Assembly: GCF_004365705.1 (NCBI RefSeq)
Contig: NZ_SOBN01000004.1
Span: 62,001-126,000, forward strand
Direction: 5' to 3'
Source of the DNA: Streptomyces sp. 846.5
GTDB taxonomy: Bacteria; Actinomycetota; Actinomycetes; Streptomycetales; Streptomycetaceae
Length of the DNA stretch: 64,000 nt
Part shown: piece after piece, positions 32,231 through 41,350 of the stretch
Layout: the number at the start of each line of letters is the position of its first letter
How positions within the stretch are numbered: the first letter of the stretch is position 1
Notes under the pieces: model-generated
The model's input: only the letters and a program-made list of their open reading frames with translations
Databases searched by the model: none
What the model was told of the DNA's origin: nothing
Position numbers and translations under genes: made by a program

Positions 32231-33676
32231 TCAGGAAGCGGGGTGGTGGTAGCCGTCGTAGGGGACGCCGAGGTACGGGAAGGTGTCCAGGTAGGGGTTC
32301 TCCGGTGCGGTGTTGTCCAGGCCGTCGGTGATCTGGCCGGCGGCGGCGTCGGGGGTGAAGGTCTTGTCGACGAGCGGGTAGGTCAGGCCCGCGATGGCTC
32401 GCAGTTCGACGGTGACGACGTCGTCGAAGACCCGGCGCCCGTTGGGGAAGCCGGCCGCGTCGCCGGCTACCAGACCCAGGATGTTCGGCTTTCCCGTCGG
32501 CGGGACCGCGACGTTGAGGCGCAGCATGTCGGCCTCGACGGTTCCGGTGAAGTTCTGGAATCCGGGGACGATGCCCTTGGGGATGCCGGTGAGCAGGATC
32601 GCGAGCAGGTCCGCGCGGGGCTTGCCGGACGTGTCCAGCGCCTCCAGGTTCGGGAACACCCCCGGGTAGAGCACCGGGAGCAGCCCGGCGAGTTCCGGCT
32701 TGGCGACGTAGCCGGCGAACTTCTTGTCGTCAGCGGGGGGCACGGCGTTCCACTCGTCCTTGCGGGCCATCGGCACGATGACCTCGTTGAAGAGCGGGTT
32801 CCCCAGCCGGGAGACCTGAACGAACGGACCGGACTGGGCATCGATGCCGCGGCCATGCTCGATGACGCGGGCGGCGCGGCGGCTCGCGGAGGTCCACACA
32901 CCGATGACGGCGCGCGGGTCGTCCACGTCCGTGCCGCCCCAGCGGCCGCGGGTCAGTTCGTCGATCGGGACCTGCAGGGCGAGGCTGTGGACGTTCAGCT
33001 CCTTGGTGGAGTCCACCCCGGGAGCGCTCTGGAAGTGCATCGCCTTCGCGAACACCTGGAGCTCCTGGAACGGGCGCAGGTTGCCGAGGTCGAAGATCGA
33101 GCCGAGGTCGACGTAGAAGCCCTCGGCGCGCTGTCCGGCGAACACCTTCCGTTCCTCGCCCAGAGTGTGGACGGCCGCCTTGGCGAGGGAGGGGTAGTCG
33201 GGGGTGGACAGCGGGCCGATGTTGCACGGCGGACAGGTCAGGTCCTTGCCGAGGACCGTCGTGCGCCCGCCCGCCTCGACACGGGTGACCGTGTAGGTCT
33301 GGAAGCGATTCCAGTTCGGCGAGTTCAGGGAGGTGATCGGGCCGGTGTTGTACAGGAACGTGTTGTGATTTCGCAGGTGGGTGGTGAAGCGGAACTGGTA
33401 GGTGATGTCCGCCCGGCCGTCTCCGTCGTTGTCGATGTGGATCTCGTAGAGCACGTCGTCGCCGAACTCGTAGAAGTTCGGGCCGCCCGCGGGACTCTGG
33501 AGCGGGATGTAGTTGGCGATCAGCGTGACCGTGTCGCAGGCGTCGGGGCTGACGAACGCATACAGGTCGGTACTGTCGGCGACCGGGTCCTTGGCGATCT
33601 CGGGGGCTTCACGGTGGGAGGACAAGGCGAACCTCACAGACGGGGGCAGGGACAGGTACGGTCCGGCCGGGGCCAC
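32231..33676 (-). CDS. DUF4331 protein
   Basis: This 481-residue protein has the DUF4331 hallmarks: SSHREAPEIAKDPVADSTD, LYAFVSP, then FYEFGDDVLYEIHIDNDGDG, RFQTYTVTR and GFPNGRRVFDDVV near the C-terminus. The DNDGDG segment could bind calcium. No signal peptide is visible, unlike many family members. The start is uncertain between GTG 33676 and a GTG about 39 bp downstream (VRFALSSHREAP); neither has a strong ribosome site. The molecular role of the family is not established. It lies 46 bp after the Tat-exported protein gene. Confidence 0.86.
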   Translation of the reverse strand: MAPAGPYLSLPPSVRFALSSHREAPEIAKDPVADSTDLYAFVSPDACDTVTLIANYIPLQSPAGGPNFYEFGDDVLYEIHIDNDGDGRADITYQFRFTTHLRNHNTFLYNTGPITSLNSPNWNRFQTYTVTRVEAGGRTTVLGKDLTCPPCNIGPLSTPDYPSLAKAAVHTLGEERKVFAGQRAEGFYVDLGSIFDLGNLRPFQELQVFAKAMHFQSAPGVDSTKELNVHSLALQVPIDELTRGRWGGTDVDDPRAVIGVWTSASRRAARVIEHGRGIDAQSGPFVQVSRLGNPLFNEVIVPMARKDEWNAVPPADDKKFAGYVAKPELAGLLPVLYPGVFPNLEALDTSGKPRADLLAILLTGIPKGIVPGFQNFTGTVEADMLRLNVAVPPTGKPNILGLVAGDAAGFPNGRRVFDDVVTVELRAIAGLTYPLVDKTFTPDAAAGQITDGLDNTAPENPYLDTFPYLGVPYDGYHHPAS

Positions 33677-33722
33677 GCGGAATACGGGCCCCGGCCGGGG
33701 ATTCCGGAGGAGAACGCGGGAG

Positions 33723-34043
33723 TCAGCGGGCCGCGCGCAGGAGCTCGGCGACGAGCTTCCGGTCGCGGACGCGGTGGTGGCGGTGGCCCTGGAAGATGTC
33801 GAGCTCGCCGGTGCGGACGTCGACGACGCGGACCACCAACGGCTCGTCAGAGATCTTCGGCTTCGGGCGCCTGGGCGCCACGGTCGTGCCGCCGACCGCC
33901 GCGGCGGTACCGGCCAGGCCGGTGTTCAGGACGAACCCCGCGGCGACGGTCGCGGTGCCGGCCACCGCGGCGTGCTTGATCAGGCCACGACGTGACAGGG
34001 GTGATGCTGCGTCAGGTCCGGCAGGGTCGAGGGTTTCTGGCAT
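33723..34043 (-). CDS. Tat-exported small protein
   Basis: This 106-residue protein has a twin-arginine signal (SPLSRRGLIKHAAVAGTA, then GFVLNTGLAGTAAA) and a ~55-residue mature part, including PLVVRVVDVRTGELDIFQG and a basic HRHHRVRDRK stretch. GGAGGACTGCCC precedes the ATG at 34043. It heads a leftward group with the DUF4331 and His-rich proteins. Tat export suggests folding or metal loading in the cytoplasm, which fits the His-rich tail. The function is unknown. Confidence 0.76.
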   Translation of the reverse strand: MPETLDPAGPDAASPLSRRGLIKHAAVAGTATVAAGFVLNTGLAGTAAAVGGTTVAPRRPKPKISDEPLVVRVVDVRTGELDIFQGHRHHRVRDRKLVAELLRAAR

Positions 34044-34485
34044 GGGCAGTCCTCCGAGGTGGCGCGAGGTGGGGATGCCGCGATCGTCGGGCTCCGCGCC
34101 GACCCGTCGGCACAAAGGCCGACCGGCCCCCGTAGGAGAGGGCAGGCCGGAGTGAGTGAGGAGAAGAATCCGGACGAGACGGCGACGGTCGCTCGCAGTC
34201 AAGCCCCGGCCGTCACATTCAGTCAAGTACCGATCACATGGGGCAACCTTGTCAAGGGCGTGGGGGCGCGGTGAAACCGCAGCTCACGGCTGCACGTCGC
34301 GACTGAAAGGGTGAACCTGGCAGCGCGCTGACGCGTTGACACATCCGCGGCGTGAGCTGGGCCGGACCGCTGACGAGGCTCCCTGGAACTCCCCACCCCA
34401 CGCTAGGAGATGGGACAGACCTGCTCTCCCTCGCGATCGAGCATCTGACGATCGCTACGCGGGCAAGGTGCGCCGCGTCTGCCCG
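34044..34485. other. Gene-free stretch
   Basis: No supportable gene is seen. It lies between the start of the Tat-exported gene and the end of the methyltransferase gene. The right part shows mixed frames with stop codons and lower third-position GC than the flanks. The left ~200 bases probably hold the promoter of the three-gene group. Confidence 0.4.
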
Positions 34486-35322
34486 TCACTGCCTCTGGGC
34501 GACGATGCAGACCGCAGACGGACGCAGTTTCTGCCAGAGACTGTCCGCGTGGTACCGGTAGTTCCAGGCGGTGCCCACCGCCAGGGCACGGTCGACGGCA
34601 GCGCCCCACCTCGTTCCGTACAGGTTGCGCCGGAGTACTCGGCCGATCCTGGGCGTCAGCGTCGCCGCGCAGAACACACTTGACCGGATCGAGAAACCTG
34701 CGTCGCGCACCGCCGCTTCGAGCAGCCGCCGCGGGATCCCGCGCTCCCTCTTCGTCAGTCCCGGGTGCTGTCGCGAGCGCCAGTCACCCATGGAGATGAC
34801 CGGTTCCCGGATGACGGCCCATCCGCCCGGGGCGACCACCCGCCCCATCTCCCGGACCACCTTGGTGACGTTGGGGATGTGGTGGAGCACCCCGAGACAC
34901 ACGGCCAGCTCGAAGGTGTCCGTCCCGAAGGGCATGTCGCCCGCCGGCGAGGGGTCGACGTAGCGCAACGGGACGCCTCGCAGGTCCGTCGAGCGCAGCC
35001 TTGATGACGGTTCCAGGATCGTGATCTCGTCGATCCGGTCGAGGAGCGGGAGGAACTCGCCGCCGAAGGCGCTCCCCACGCCCAGGGCGTGGGCGAAGTG
35101 ACGGTCCGGGAGACGGCGGTAGCCGGATTGCAGGTTCAGTCCGTGGTAGCCGTAGGCCTCCGCGGAGGAGGATGCGGATCCCAGGTCCGCGTACGCTTCG
35201 CGTTCGTCGGCGAACCACTCCTCGATCTGTTGCGGAGTGAAATCGTCTCCCCAGAGTGCATCTCCGGACAGATAGCGTGCGGCAAAGGTGTCCATAGCGG
35301 TCATATCGCGCACCATAGCCAC
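34486..35322 (-). CDS. SAM-dependent class I methyltransferase
   Basis: This protein is up to 278 residues. The Rossmann methyltransferase core includes a degenerate motif I region, ITILEPSSRLR as the acidic ribose-binding loop, VCLGVLHHIPNVTKVVREM and VVAPGGWAVIREP. The first ~75 residues (WGDDFTPQQIEEWFADE, then YGYHGLNLQSGYRRLP) look like a substrate-specific cap. Several starts are possible: GTG 35322 and ATGs at 35316, 35304 and 35295. No strong ribosome site decides between them. The substrate is unknown. It stands alone, so no pathway can be inferred. Confidence 0.82.
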   Translation of the reverse strand: MAMVRDMTAMDTFAARYLSGDALWGDDFTPQQIEEWFADEREAYADLGSASSSAEAYGYHGLNLQSGYRRLPDRHFAHALGVGSAFGGEFLPLLDRIDEITILEPSSRLRSTDLRGVPLRYVDPSPAGDMPFGTDTFELAVCLGVLHHIPNVTKVVREMGRVVAPGGWAVIREPVISMGDWRSRQHPGLTKRERGIPRRLLEAAVRDAGFSIRSSVFCAATLTPRIGRVLRRNLYGTRWGAAVDRALAVGTAWNYRYHADSLWQKLRPSAVCIVAQRQ

Positions 35323-35601
35323 CCGCCGTCTGCCCGCCTGACTGACTCACTCTGCCGCCACCTCGTTCTCACCCTGACGATCCACCGCGGATGAGCGCGC
35401 ATGAGCGAAGGGGTGGTGAGTTTCAAGGAGCGTCATCAGGATGCCCGGCTTTCCCACATGAGTTGAGACGATCGCCCTGGTCGGCCGGGTGGGCCGTCCG
35501 GGGGACGGTTCTTGCTACAGGGTGGTGCTGACGCCAGTCTGGGTGGTGCGCCTGTGTCCGAAAGCCGGGCGCACCGGCCGGTCACTGTCTGCCGGCACGC
35601 C

Positions 35602-35630
35602 GGGGGTCCCTGTTCTGTGGCAGGGGCCCC
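35602..35630 (-). terminator. Hairpin after sensor kinase gene
   Basis: GGGGGTCCCTG and CAGGGGCCCC pair around TTCTGTGG, with one mismatched position, immediately downstream of the leftward histidine kinase gene. It is well placed as the operon terminator. The rest of 35323-35601 contains no gene. Confidence 0.6.
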
Positions 35631-37732
35631 TATGCGTCTCCTGACGGCTCCTCGGCCAGGAGGGGGAAGTGGGAGGTGATGGTGGTGCCGCGGTCCTCCT
35701 CGGAGTCAACCTCAAGTCGACCTTGATGGTTCGTCACGATGCCGCGCACGATGGCGAGTCCGAGTCCGGTCCCGGGGATGGCGCGGTCGGTCGCGTTGGA
35801 GGCTCGGAAGAAGCGGCTGAAGAGTTGTCCACGGTCGGAGGCGGGGATGCCGATGCCCGTGTCGCTGACGCTCAGGACCGCCTCGCCGTCCTGTCGGGAG
35901 GCGAGAACCGTGATCCTGCCGCCTCCGGGGGTGAACTTGACCGCATTGGAGAGCAGGTTCATCAGCACCCGGTCCAGTTGGTCGGAGTCGCCCAGGATGA
36001 GCAGCGGACGTGCGGGGCAGCGCTGTTCCAGCTCGATGGCACCGGCAGAGGCTGCGGGTCGGATCGCCTCCATCGCCGAGTTCACCAGCTGGGCCAGGTC
36101 GACCGGGCCCATTTCGGAGGTGAAGTTCCCCGCCTCGATGCGCGAGAGGGTCAGCAGGTCCTCGATGAGCGAGCGCAGCCTGGTGGCGTTGCGGTCCACC
36201 ACATCGAGCATGTGCTGCTGTGTCTCGGAGAGCGGGCCCGAGTCGTTGGCCAGCAGTTCGACGTAGCCGACGATACTGGTCAGTGGAGTCCGGAGTTCGT
36301 GCGAGACCGTGGAAAGGAAGTCGTTCTTGGCCTTGTCCAACGCGCGCAACTTCCCCACCAGCCGGGTCTCCTGGCGGAAGGCCCGGGACTGCTGCAGGGC
36401 CCGGCCGAGCCCGGCGACGATCGGCTCGACGGCCTCGATCTCCCTCGGCAGCCAATGGTCTCCCGGCCGGCACCGGATCAGGACGACGGCACCCAGGGCT
36501 TCCTTGCCCGCCACGAACGGGACCGCCAGCACCGCCGTCGCGCCCAGTGCGACCAGCGCCGCGCGGATCTGTGCGGGCAACCCTGTGCCGCCGAAGGAGC
36601 CGGGGGCGCCGCTCGGCGGCCGGGCTCCGGCGAGGTACCCGCTGATGTCGTCGAAGTGCGGGCTCTTGCCCTTGGAGACGTACGCGCGAACCTCCTCGGC
36701 CGGGAGTCGCGGCAGCCCACGCACCTCCGATTCCGGCCGGGTGCCGCGCTCCGCGCTCCAGGCCCGGACCACCGGAACGGTCGGGCCGTCCTCCTCCGCC
36801 ATCAGGATCAGGATCTGGTCCGCCCGGAGCGCGCTGCCGATGCCGGTCGCAGCCTCGTCGAGCACCCCGTCCACGTCGGAGGCGGAGCGGATGCCGATGC
36901 CCGCATGCCGTGCGGCCGCTGCGAGTCGAACGCGCTCGTTCTCCTCCTGCCGCAGGCGGTCGTTCTCGTCCGCCAGGGCGTTGACCGACCGCGCGACCGC
37001 CCGGATCTCGGCCGGTCCGCGCTCCTCGGCGCGGGTGGCGTGCTCGCCCTGGGCGAGCCGGCCGAGCACGGCCTCGACATCGGCGAGCGGGCCGGTGATG
37101 GCGCCGGTCGCGCGCACCGTCGCGATCAGCGCGCTCGCCACGGCGAGCAGGAACAGAGCACCTGCGGCCACCGTCATCGTCGAGATGATGAGGGAGATCC
37201 GGTCGTGCAACTGGTCCGCCTGGTTGCTCAGGAGATCGTCCAGGGCGCTGTTCGCCGACTCGAAGCGGCCGTACGGGGCGTCCGCGGCGGCTGTGAGCCG
37301 AGCCGCGGCCAGGCTCCGGGGCACAGCCGCTTCCTGCAGGTCGGCGATCCGCAGGTAGCCGGTGATCTCCTGCTGCTGGGTCGTCAGGTACTGCTGGGCG
37401 TCCGGGGCTGCCTGTGTGCGGGCGTCGGCGAGCGCCACCTGGTAGGTGTTGCGGGAGCGACGGAACCTCGCGACCTGCGCGGGGTCGCCCGTCAGCAGGT
37501 ACTCGCGGATCTGCCGGGAGGCGTTCGCAAGTTCGATGTGCACGTGCAGGTTCGCCTCCCTGGTCGGCAGTACGTGCGAGGAGAGCGCGTCGATCACCCT
37601 GACCTCGTACAGGGTCCCCACCACTGCCGCGCCGCTCACGAGCACGATCAGCCCGATCAGCAGCCCGAAAGCCCGTTTCAGCCGTCGTCCGACAGACAGG
37701 GAGTCGTCCTCGGCACGCCACGGGAGTCTCAC
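35630..37732 (-). CDS. Membrane sensor histidine kinase (HAMP-GAF-HisKA-HATPase)
   Basis: From GTG 37732 this is 700 residues. A first helix lies at ~22-42, with an extracytoplasmic helical bundle (residues ~43-190), a second helix near 195-220, and HAMP-like text (GPLADVEAVLGRLAQGEHAT). A GAF domain (~290-450) and the kinase core complete it. The phosphoacceptor is His478 in SHELRTPLTSIVGY. NLLSNAVKFTPGGG, DTGIGIP and GTGLGLAIV are the N, G1 and G2 boxes. It overlaps the glycosyltransferase gene (GTGA). It should phosphorylate the response regulator that opens the operon and so couples sensing to polymer synthesis. Confidence 0.92.
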   Translation of the reverse strand: MRLPWRAEDDSLSVGRRLKRAFGLLIGLIVLVSGAAVVGTLYEVRVIDALSSHVLPTREANLHVHIELANASRQIREYLLTGDPAQVARFRRSRNTYQVALADARTQAAPDAQQYLTTQQQEITGYLRIADLQEAAVPRSLAAARLTAAADAPYGRFESANSALDDLLSNQADQLHDRISLIISTMTVAAGALFLLAVASALIATVRATGAITGPLADVEAVLGRLAQGEHATRAEERGPAEIRAVARSVNALADENDRLRQEENERVRLAAAARHAGIGIRSASDVDGVLDEAATGIGSALRADQILILMAEEDGPTVPVVRAWSAERGTRPESEVRGLPRLPAEEVRAYVSKGKSPHFDDISGYLAGARPPSGAPGSFGGTGLPAQIRAALVALGATAVLAVPFVAGKEALGAVVLIRCRPGDHWLPREIEAVEPIVAGLGRALQQSRAFRQETRLVGKLRALDKAKNDFLSTVSHELRTPLTSIVGYVELLANDSGPLSETQQHMLDVVDRNATRLRSLIEDLLTLSRIEAGNFTSEMGPVDLAQLVNSAMEAIRPAASAGAIELEQRCPARPLLILGDSDQLDRVLMNLLSNAVKFTPGGGRITVLASRQDGEAVLSVSDTGIGIPASDRGQLFSRFFRASNATDRAIPGTGLGLAIVRGIVTNHQGRLEVDSEEDRGTTITSHFPLLAEEPSGDA

Positions 37733-39213
37733 AGTGTGCCGTTCTCGGTCGTCCCGTCCGTCCCGTCTGCCCCGGTGAAGCCCCGGCGGCCCATGGCGCC
37801 CCAGACCTGTGGCGCGCCGCGCACCGCGTCCCACAGGCCGCAGATCCGCCACCAGGCCGTGAGCTGGCGGTAGCCGACGTTCTCGGCGCCCGCGCCGAGC
37901 AGCGCCGCGCCACTGTCGCGCCACCGCGCGAAGCGGTGGAAAGCGAGCTCCTCAGCGACCAGCGAGAGCAGGCTGACCACCATCGCGTAGCCGTAGGCGA
38001 CGAGCAGGAACCGCCACAGGAACTGCAGGTCGACGGCGCCGACCAGCAGGCCCAGCGGGACCAGGACCAGGCCGGCGAGCTCGACGACCGGTGCGAGCAG
38101 CTCGAACAGGACATAGAACGGCAGGGCCACCAGCCCGACGCGGCCGTAGCGAGGGTTCCCGACCATGCGCCGGTGTTTGATCAGGATCTCGCTGAGGCCG
38201 CGGTGCCAGCGTCGGCGCTGGCGTCCGAGAACGCCTGGCGTCACCGGGGCCTCGCTCCAGGAGATCGGCTCGCCCACGAAGACGATCCGGTAGTCGCGCC
38301 CCTGTTCGCGCAGGTAGCGGTGCAGGCGAACCACCAGCTCCGCGTCCTCGCCGATGCAGTCCGGGTCCAGCCCGCCGACGGCGACCACGATGTCCCGCCG
38401 GAACAGCCCGAAAGCCCCGGCGATCACCAGCAGCCCGCCGATTCTGGACCATCCGGTACGGCCGAGCAGGAAGGCGCGCAGGTACTCGACGGTCTGGATC
38501 CGCGCGAGCATCTGCCGCGGCATCCGCACCCGGGTCACGCGCCCGGCGACGACGGTGCAGCCGTTCGCGATGCCGATCACTCCGCCGGCCGCCACCACCC
38601 GCTGCGGGTCGTCGGAGAAGGGCTTGGAGATGGAGAGCAGGGCCTGCGAGTCGAGGATCGAGTCGGCGTCCACCATGCAGAGCAGGGGATACCGGGCCAG
38701 GTCGATGCCGAGGTTGAGGGCGTCCGCCTTCCCGCCGTTCCGCTTGCGGGCCACCACCAGCGGCACCGCGCAGGACCTGGACAGGTGGACCGACTCGACA
38801 GCGCCGCGCACCGGCACCTCGTCGGAGACCACGTACTCCACCTCCACCAGGTCGAAGGCCTCGCGCAGCCGGTCCAGCGTGGCATCGGTGGACCCGTCGT
38901 CCACGACGACCACCTCGAAGCAGGGATGACGCAGCAGCAGCATGGCCCGCACCGCCTCCACGATGCTGGCCTCCTCGTTGTACGCGGGCACGATGACGGA
39001 CACCGGGAGGGTGAACGGGCTCGCCGACGCGTCGTCGAAGCCTGTGAAGGACGCTCTGCGCAGGTTCCGCACGAAGTCGCCGACGGCGAGCGAGATCAGT
39101 AGCAGGTAGCCCGTGTTGATGGCGAGGAAGTACACGATGATCGCGGTGTTGCAGACGACGATCAGCTGGAGCAGGCCCGCTTGCGCACCGGCGGCCAGCA
39201 GGACGCCGCTCAC
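37729..39213 (-). CDS. Processive GT2, poly-GlcNAc/cellulose-synthase-like
   Basis: This 494-residue membrane enzyme has an N-terminal helix pair, the GT-A core, and C-terminal helices. The core shows SVIVPAYNEEASI, VVVDDGSTD, ARKRNGGKADALNLG, CMVDADSI, and the processive motif RQRRRWHRGL. Family members such as PgaC and NodC polymerise GlcNAc; cellulose synthases use glucose. The substrate here is not determined. No partner deacetylase or c-di-GMP PilZ domain is nearby. It overlaps the HEAT gene and the kinase gene by 4 bp each, so it is the synthase of a sensor-controlled unit. Confidence 0.9.
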   Translation of the reverse strand: MSGVLLAAGAQAGLLQLIVVCNTAIIVYFLAINTGYLLLISLAVGDFVRNLRRASFTGFDDASASPFTLPVSVIVPAYNEEASIVEAVRAMLLLRHPCFEVVVVDDGSTDATLDRLREAFDLVEVEYVVSDEVPVRGAVESVHLSRSCAVPLVVARKRNGGKADALNLGIDLARYPLLCMVDADSILDSQALLSISKPFSDDPQRVVAAGGVIGIANGCTVVAGRVTRVRMPRQMLARIQTVEYLRAFLLGRTGWSRIGGLLVIAGAFGLFRRDIVVAVGGLDPDCIGEDAELVVRLHRYLREQGRDYRIVFVGEPISWSEAPVTPGVLGRQRRRWHRGLSEILIKHRRMVGNPRYGRVGLVALPFYVLFELLAPVVELAGLVLVPLGLLVGAVDLQFLWRFLLVAYGYAMVVSLLSLVAEELAFHRFARWRDSGAALLGAGAENVGYRQLTAWWRICGLWDAVRGAPQVWGAMGRRGFTGADGTDGTTENGTL

Positions 39214-40313
39214 GGTCCCACCGCCACGGACCAGTTGGGGACGGGACCGCTTCCCTCCCGGAGGGCGGCCTGTGCGAGGGCGGCCCGTGCCTGGGCCGCG
39301 GCCCTGTCGCCGAGAGCGCCGGCGGCGGCTTCGCCCAGGGCAGCCCGCCCGTCCGGACCGAGCTGCAGCAACGCGCCTGCCGCTGTCGTGGCCAGGTGAT
39401 GCGACGGATCGCCGAGCAGTGACTGGAGCCGGGAGGCAGCACTGACATCCCCGAGTCGGCCCAGCGCCCGGGCGGCCACGGTGCGCAGAGCAACCGGACG
39501 TCCCGGCTCCACGGCGCTGAGGAGCGGGGCGACGCCGCTCGGCATGCCGAGCGTGCCGAGGGCGCGCGCGGCCCGGATCTGTACCTCGGGGTCAGGGTCC
39601 TGGAGCAGCGCGACCGCGATCGGGTGTGCCCAGGCCACCGCTCCCGTCGCGCCGAGGGCCTCGATCGCCATGGCTCGTACGAGCGGATCCGGGTCGCTCA
39701 GGCCCGCGCCGATCGGTGTCTGCCCTTCGGGACCGAATCCTGTCAGCGCGCGGAGCACCACGGACTGCGGCACGGGGCGCAGACCGTGCAGGCAGTCCAG
39801 CAGGTCCGGGACGGCGGAAGCGTCCCCGATCCGGCCCAGAGCGCGGCCGGCCACCACCCGCACCTCCGGATCACGGTGGCACAGCAGACGGCACAGGGCC
39901 CGGACCGACGGGCGATACCGCAGCAGGCCCAGGACCTCCGCCGCTCGGGCCCGCCGTACAGTCCCTCGCCGGCCGAGGTCCGCCAATGCCCGGACCGCCA
40001 CGCCGCGCTGCTCGAACAGCTCGACGAGCGAGTCCCTGGCCTGCCCGCTGACCTTCGCCAGCATGGCCCGCGCAGTGGGCTCCAAAGCTGTCCAGGCCCG
40101 GTCGTCGAGGCGAGCGAGCACACTCAGTGCCCCGGCTTCGCCTTCCCCCTCCGCACACAGGAGTTCCAACAGCAGTCCGCGCAGGGGCTCCAGAGCGTGC
40201 TCGCGGCGGCGGTGGCGGACCCAGCGGGTGGCGCGCAGGGCGGCCAGCAGCACCAGCAGTACCAGCACGAAGGCCGAGAGCAGTCGCAGGAACCCGTCCA
40301 GGAACCCGCTCAT
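39210..40313 (-). CDS. Membrane-anchored HEAT-repeat protein
   Basis: This 367-residue protein has one N-terminal helix (LLSAFVLVLLVLLAALRA) and then about seven HEAT/PBS-type repeats, for example DPEVRVVAGRALGRIGDASA, DPLVRAMAIEALGATG and DPEVQIRAARALGTLGMPSG. It is a protein-protein interaction scaffold facing the cytoplasm. Its position between the response regulator and the synthase, with 4-bp overlaps, suggests it assembles or regulates the synthase complex. Confidence 0.88.
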   Translation of the reverse strand: MSGFLDGFLRLLSAFVLVLLVLLAALRATRWVRHRRREHALEPLRGLLLELLCAEGEGEAGALSVLARLDDRAWTALEPTARAMLAKVSGQARDSLVELFEQRGVAVRALADLGRRGTVRRARAAEVLGLLRYRPSVRALCRLLCHRDPEVRVVAGRALGRIGDASAVPDLLDCLHGLRPVPQSVVLRALTGFGPEGQTPIGAGLSDPDPLVRAMAIEALGATGAVAWAHPIAVALLQDPDPEVQIRAARALGTLGMPSGVAPLLSAVEPGRPVALRTVAARALGRLGDVSAASRLQSLLGDPSHHLATTAAGALLQLGPDGRAALGEAAAGALGDRAAAQARAALAQAALREGSGPVPNWSVAVGP

Positions 40314-40684
40314 CGCCTGGCCCTCGCCAGCGCTGCCTCTACCCGGCTGCTCAGTTCACGCGGGCTGAAGGGTTTGATGATGTAGTCGTCCGCGCCGGCC
40401 GCGAAACCTGTCTCGACGTCGCCCTCCTGCGAGCGGGCGGTGAGCAGGATCACCGGGAGCGTCTCCGTCTCGGGCGCGGCCCGCAGTTCGCGGCAGACGT
40501 CCAGGCCCGACATCCCCGGCATGCGGATGTCCAGCAGGGCCAACTCCACGCTGCCGTCGCGGACTGCGTCGAGCGCGGCCAAGCCGTCCTCGACCACGGT
40601 GACCTGATGGCCGCCCTGGGCCAGCTTGTAGGCCACCAGTTCGCGGATGTCGCCGTCGTCGTCGGCTACCAAGACGAATGCCAT
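40310..40684 (-). CDS. Single-domain response regulator
   Basis: This 124-residue receiver domain is canonical: VLVADDDGD (Asp8-10), LALLDIRMPGMSG (phosphoacceptor Asp52), TARS and IIKPFSPREL (Lys104). It has no output domain, so it acts by protein contact, perhaps on the HEAT protein or the synthase. GGAGGGACG precedes ATG 40684. It is the first gene of the four-gene operon. Confidence 0.9.
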   Translation of the reverse strand: MAFVLVADDDGDIRELVAYKLAQGGHQVTVVEDGLAALDAVRDGSVELALLDIRMPGMSGLDVCRELRAAPETETLPVILLTARSQEGDVETGFAAGADDYIIKPFSPRELSSRVEAALARARR

Positions 40685-41350
40685 CGTCCCTCCTCGGTTC
40701 GGCGCCGGGTACGCGTCGAAAGAAACCAGCCCTCGCTCGATCATTCATCCAAGGAGAATCGGAAGGTCTCCGGTTCAGGCTAGATTTGAGGGGCCAGATC
40801 CGCGCCATCTGATCGCCCGAACGATGGCAGCGCGCGCCGAACCCGGGCCGCGTCCGCCTGATCCCATGATGGTCCAGCGACTCGAGCGACTGTCGCAACG
40901 ACATGACGGACGTTCAGCGACCCCACCGCGCGCTGGAGCCCTGCTCCAGCAGTCCCCGAACAGCGCGGTACACCAGCGAAGCGACACGATCGTCACTACA
41001 GCATTGCGGGAAATCGACGAGCGTCGCCAGGACCCACGCGGCGCACGCCACCCTGAGCCGGGGCTCCGCGGGGCCGGCGACCGAGTCGTCAGGACTGTCA
41101 CCGAGATACGTCGGGGCCGACCCCGCTGGACAGCACCCTCCTGAGTACCCGCGCCGCAGCGGAGGGGAGTTGGACGCTGCGGATCGCCGAGGCCGCCGCC
41201 GGCTTCCCAGCTGCTCAGGACGCAGGCTGCGGGTCTCCGGGGCCGTGAGACCACCCCGGAGCCCCGCACGGAGCCAGCGGCCCGTGCCGCTCGTGGCGTG
41301 ACTGCCTGCGTTGCCGAGCCCGTTTTCCGCGATCGCCATCTCTACGGGGT
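40685..41350. other. Region without a recognisable gene
   Basis: No frame with convincing codon bias spans this stretch. One leftward frame near 40914-41100 reads like protein (RLRVACAAWVLATLVDF, then RVASLVYRAVRGLLEQ), but no start or upstream continuation can be defended. It could be a decayed gene. The segment nearest 40700 must hold the promoter of the four-gene polysaccharide operon. Confidence 0.4.

Noticed and set aside
35669-37873. A 734-codon plus-strand frame opposite the histidine kinase.
   Set aside because: It is an antisense shadow; the minus strand has all kinase boxes and operon overlaps.
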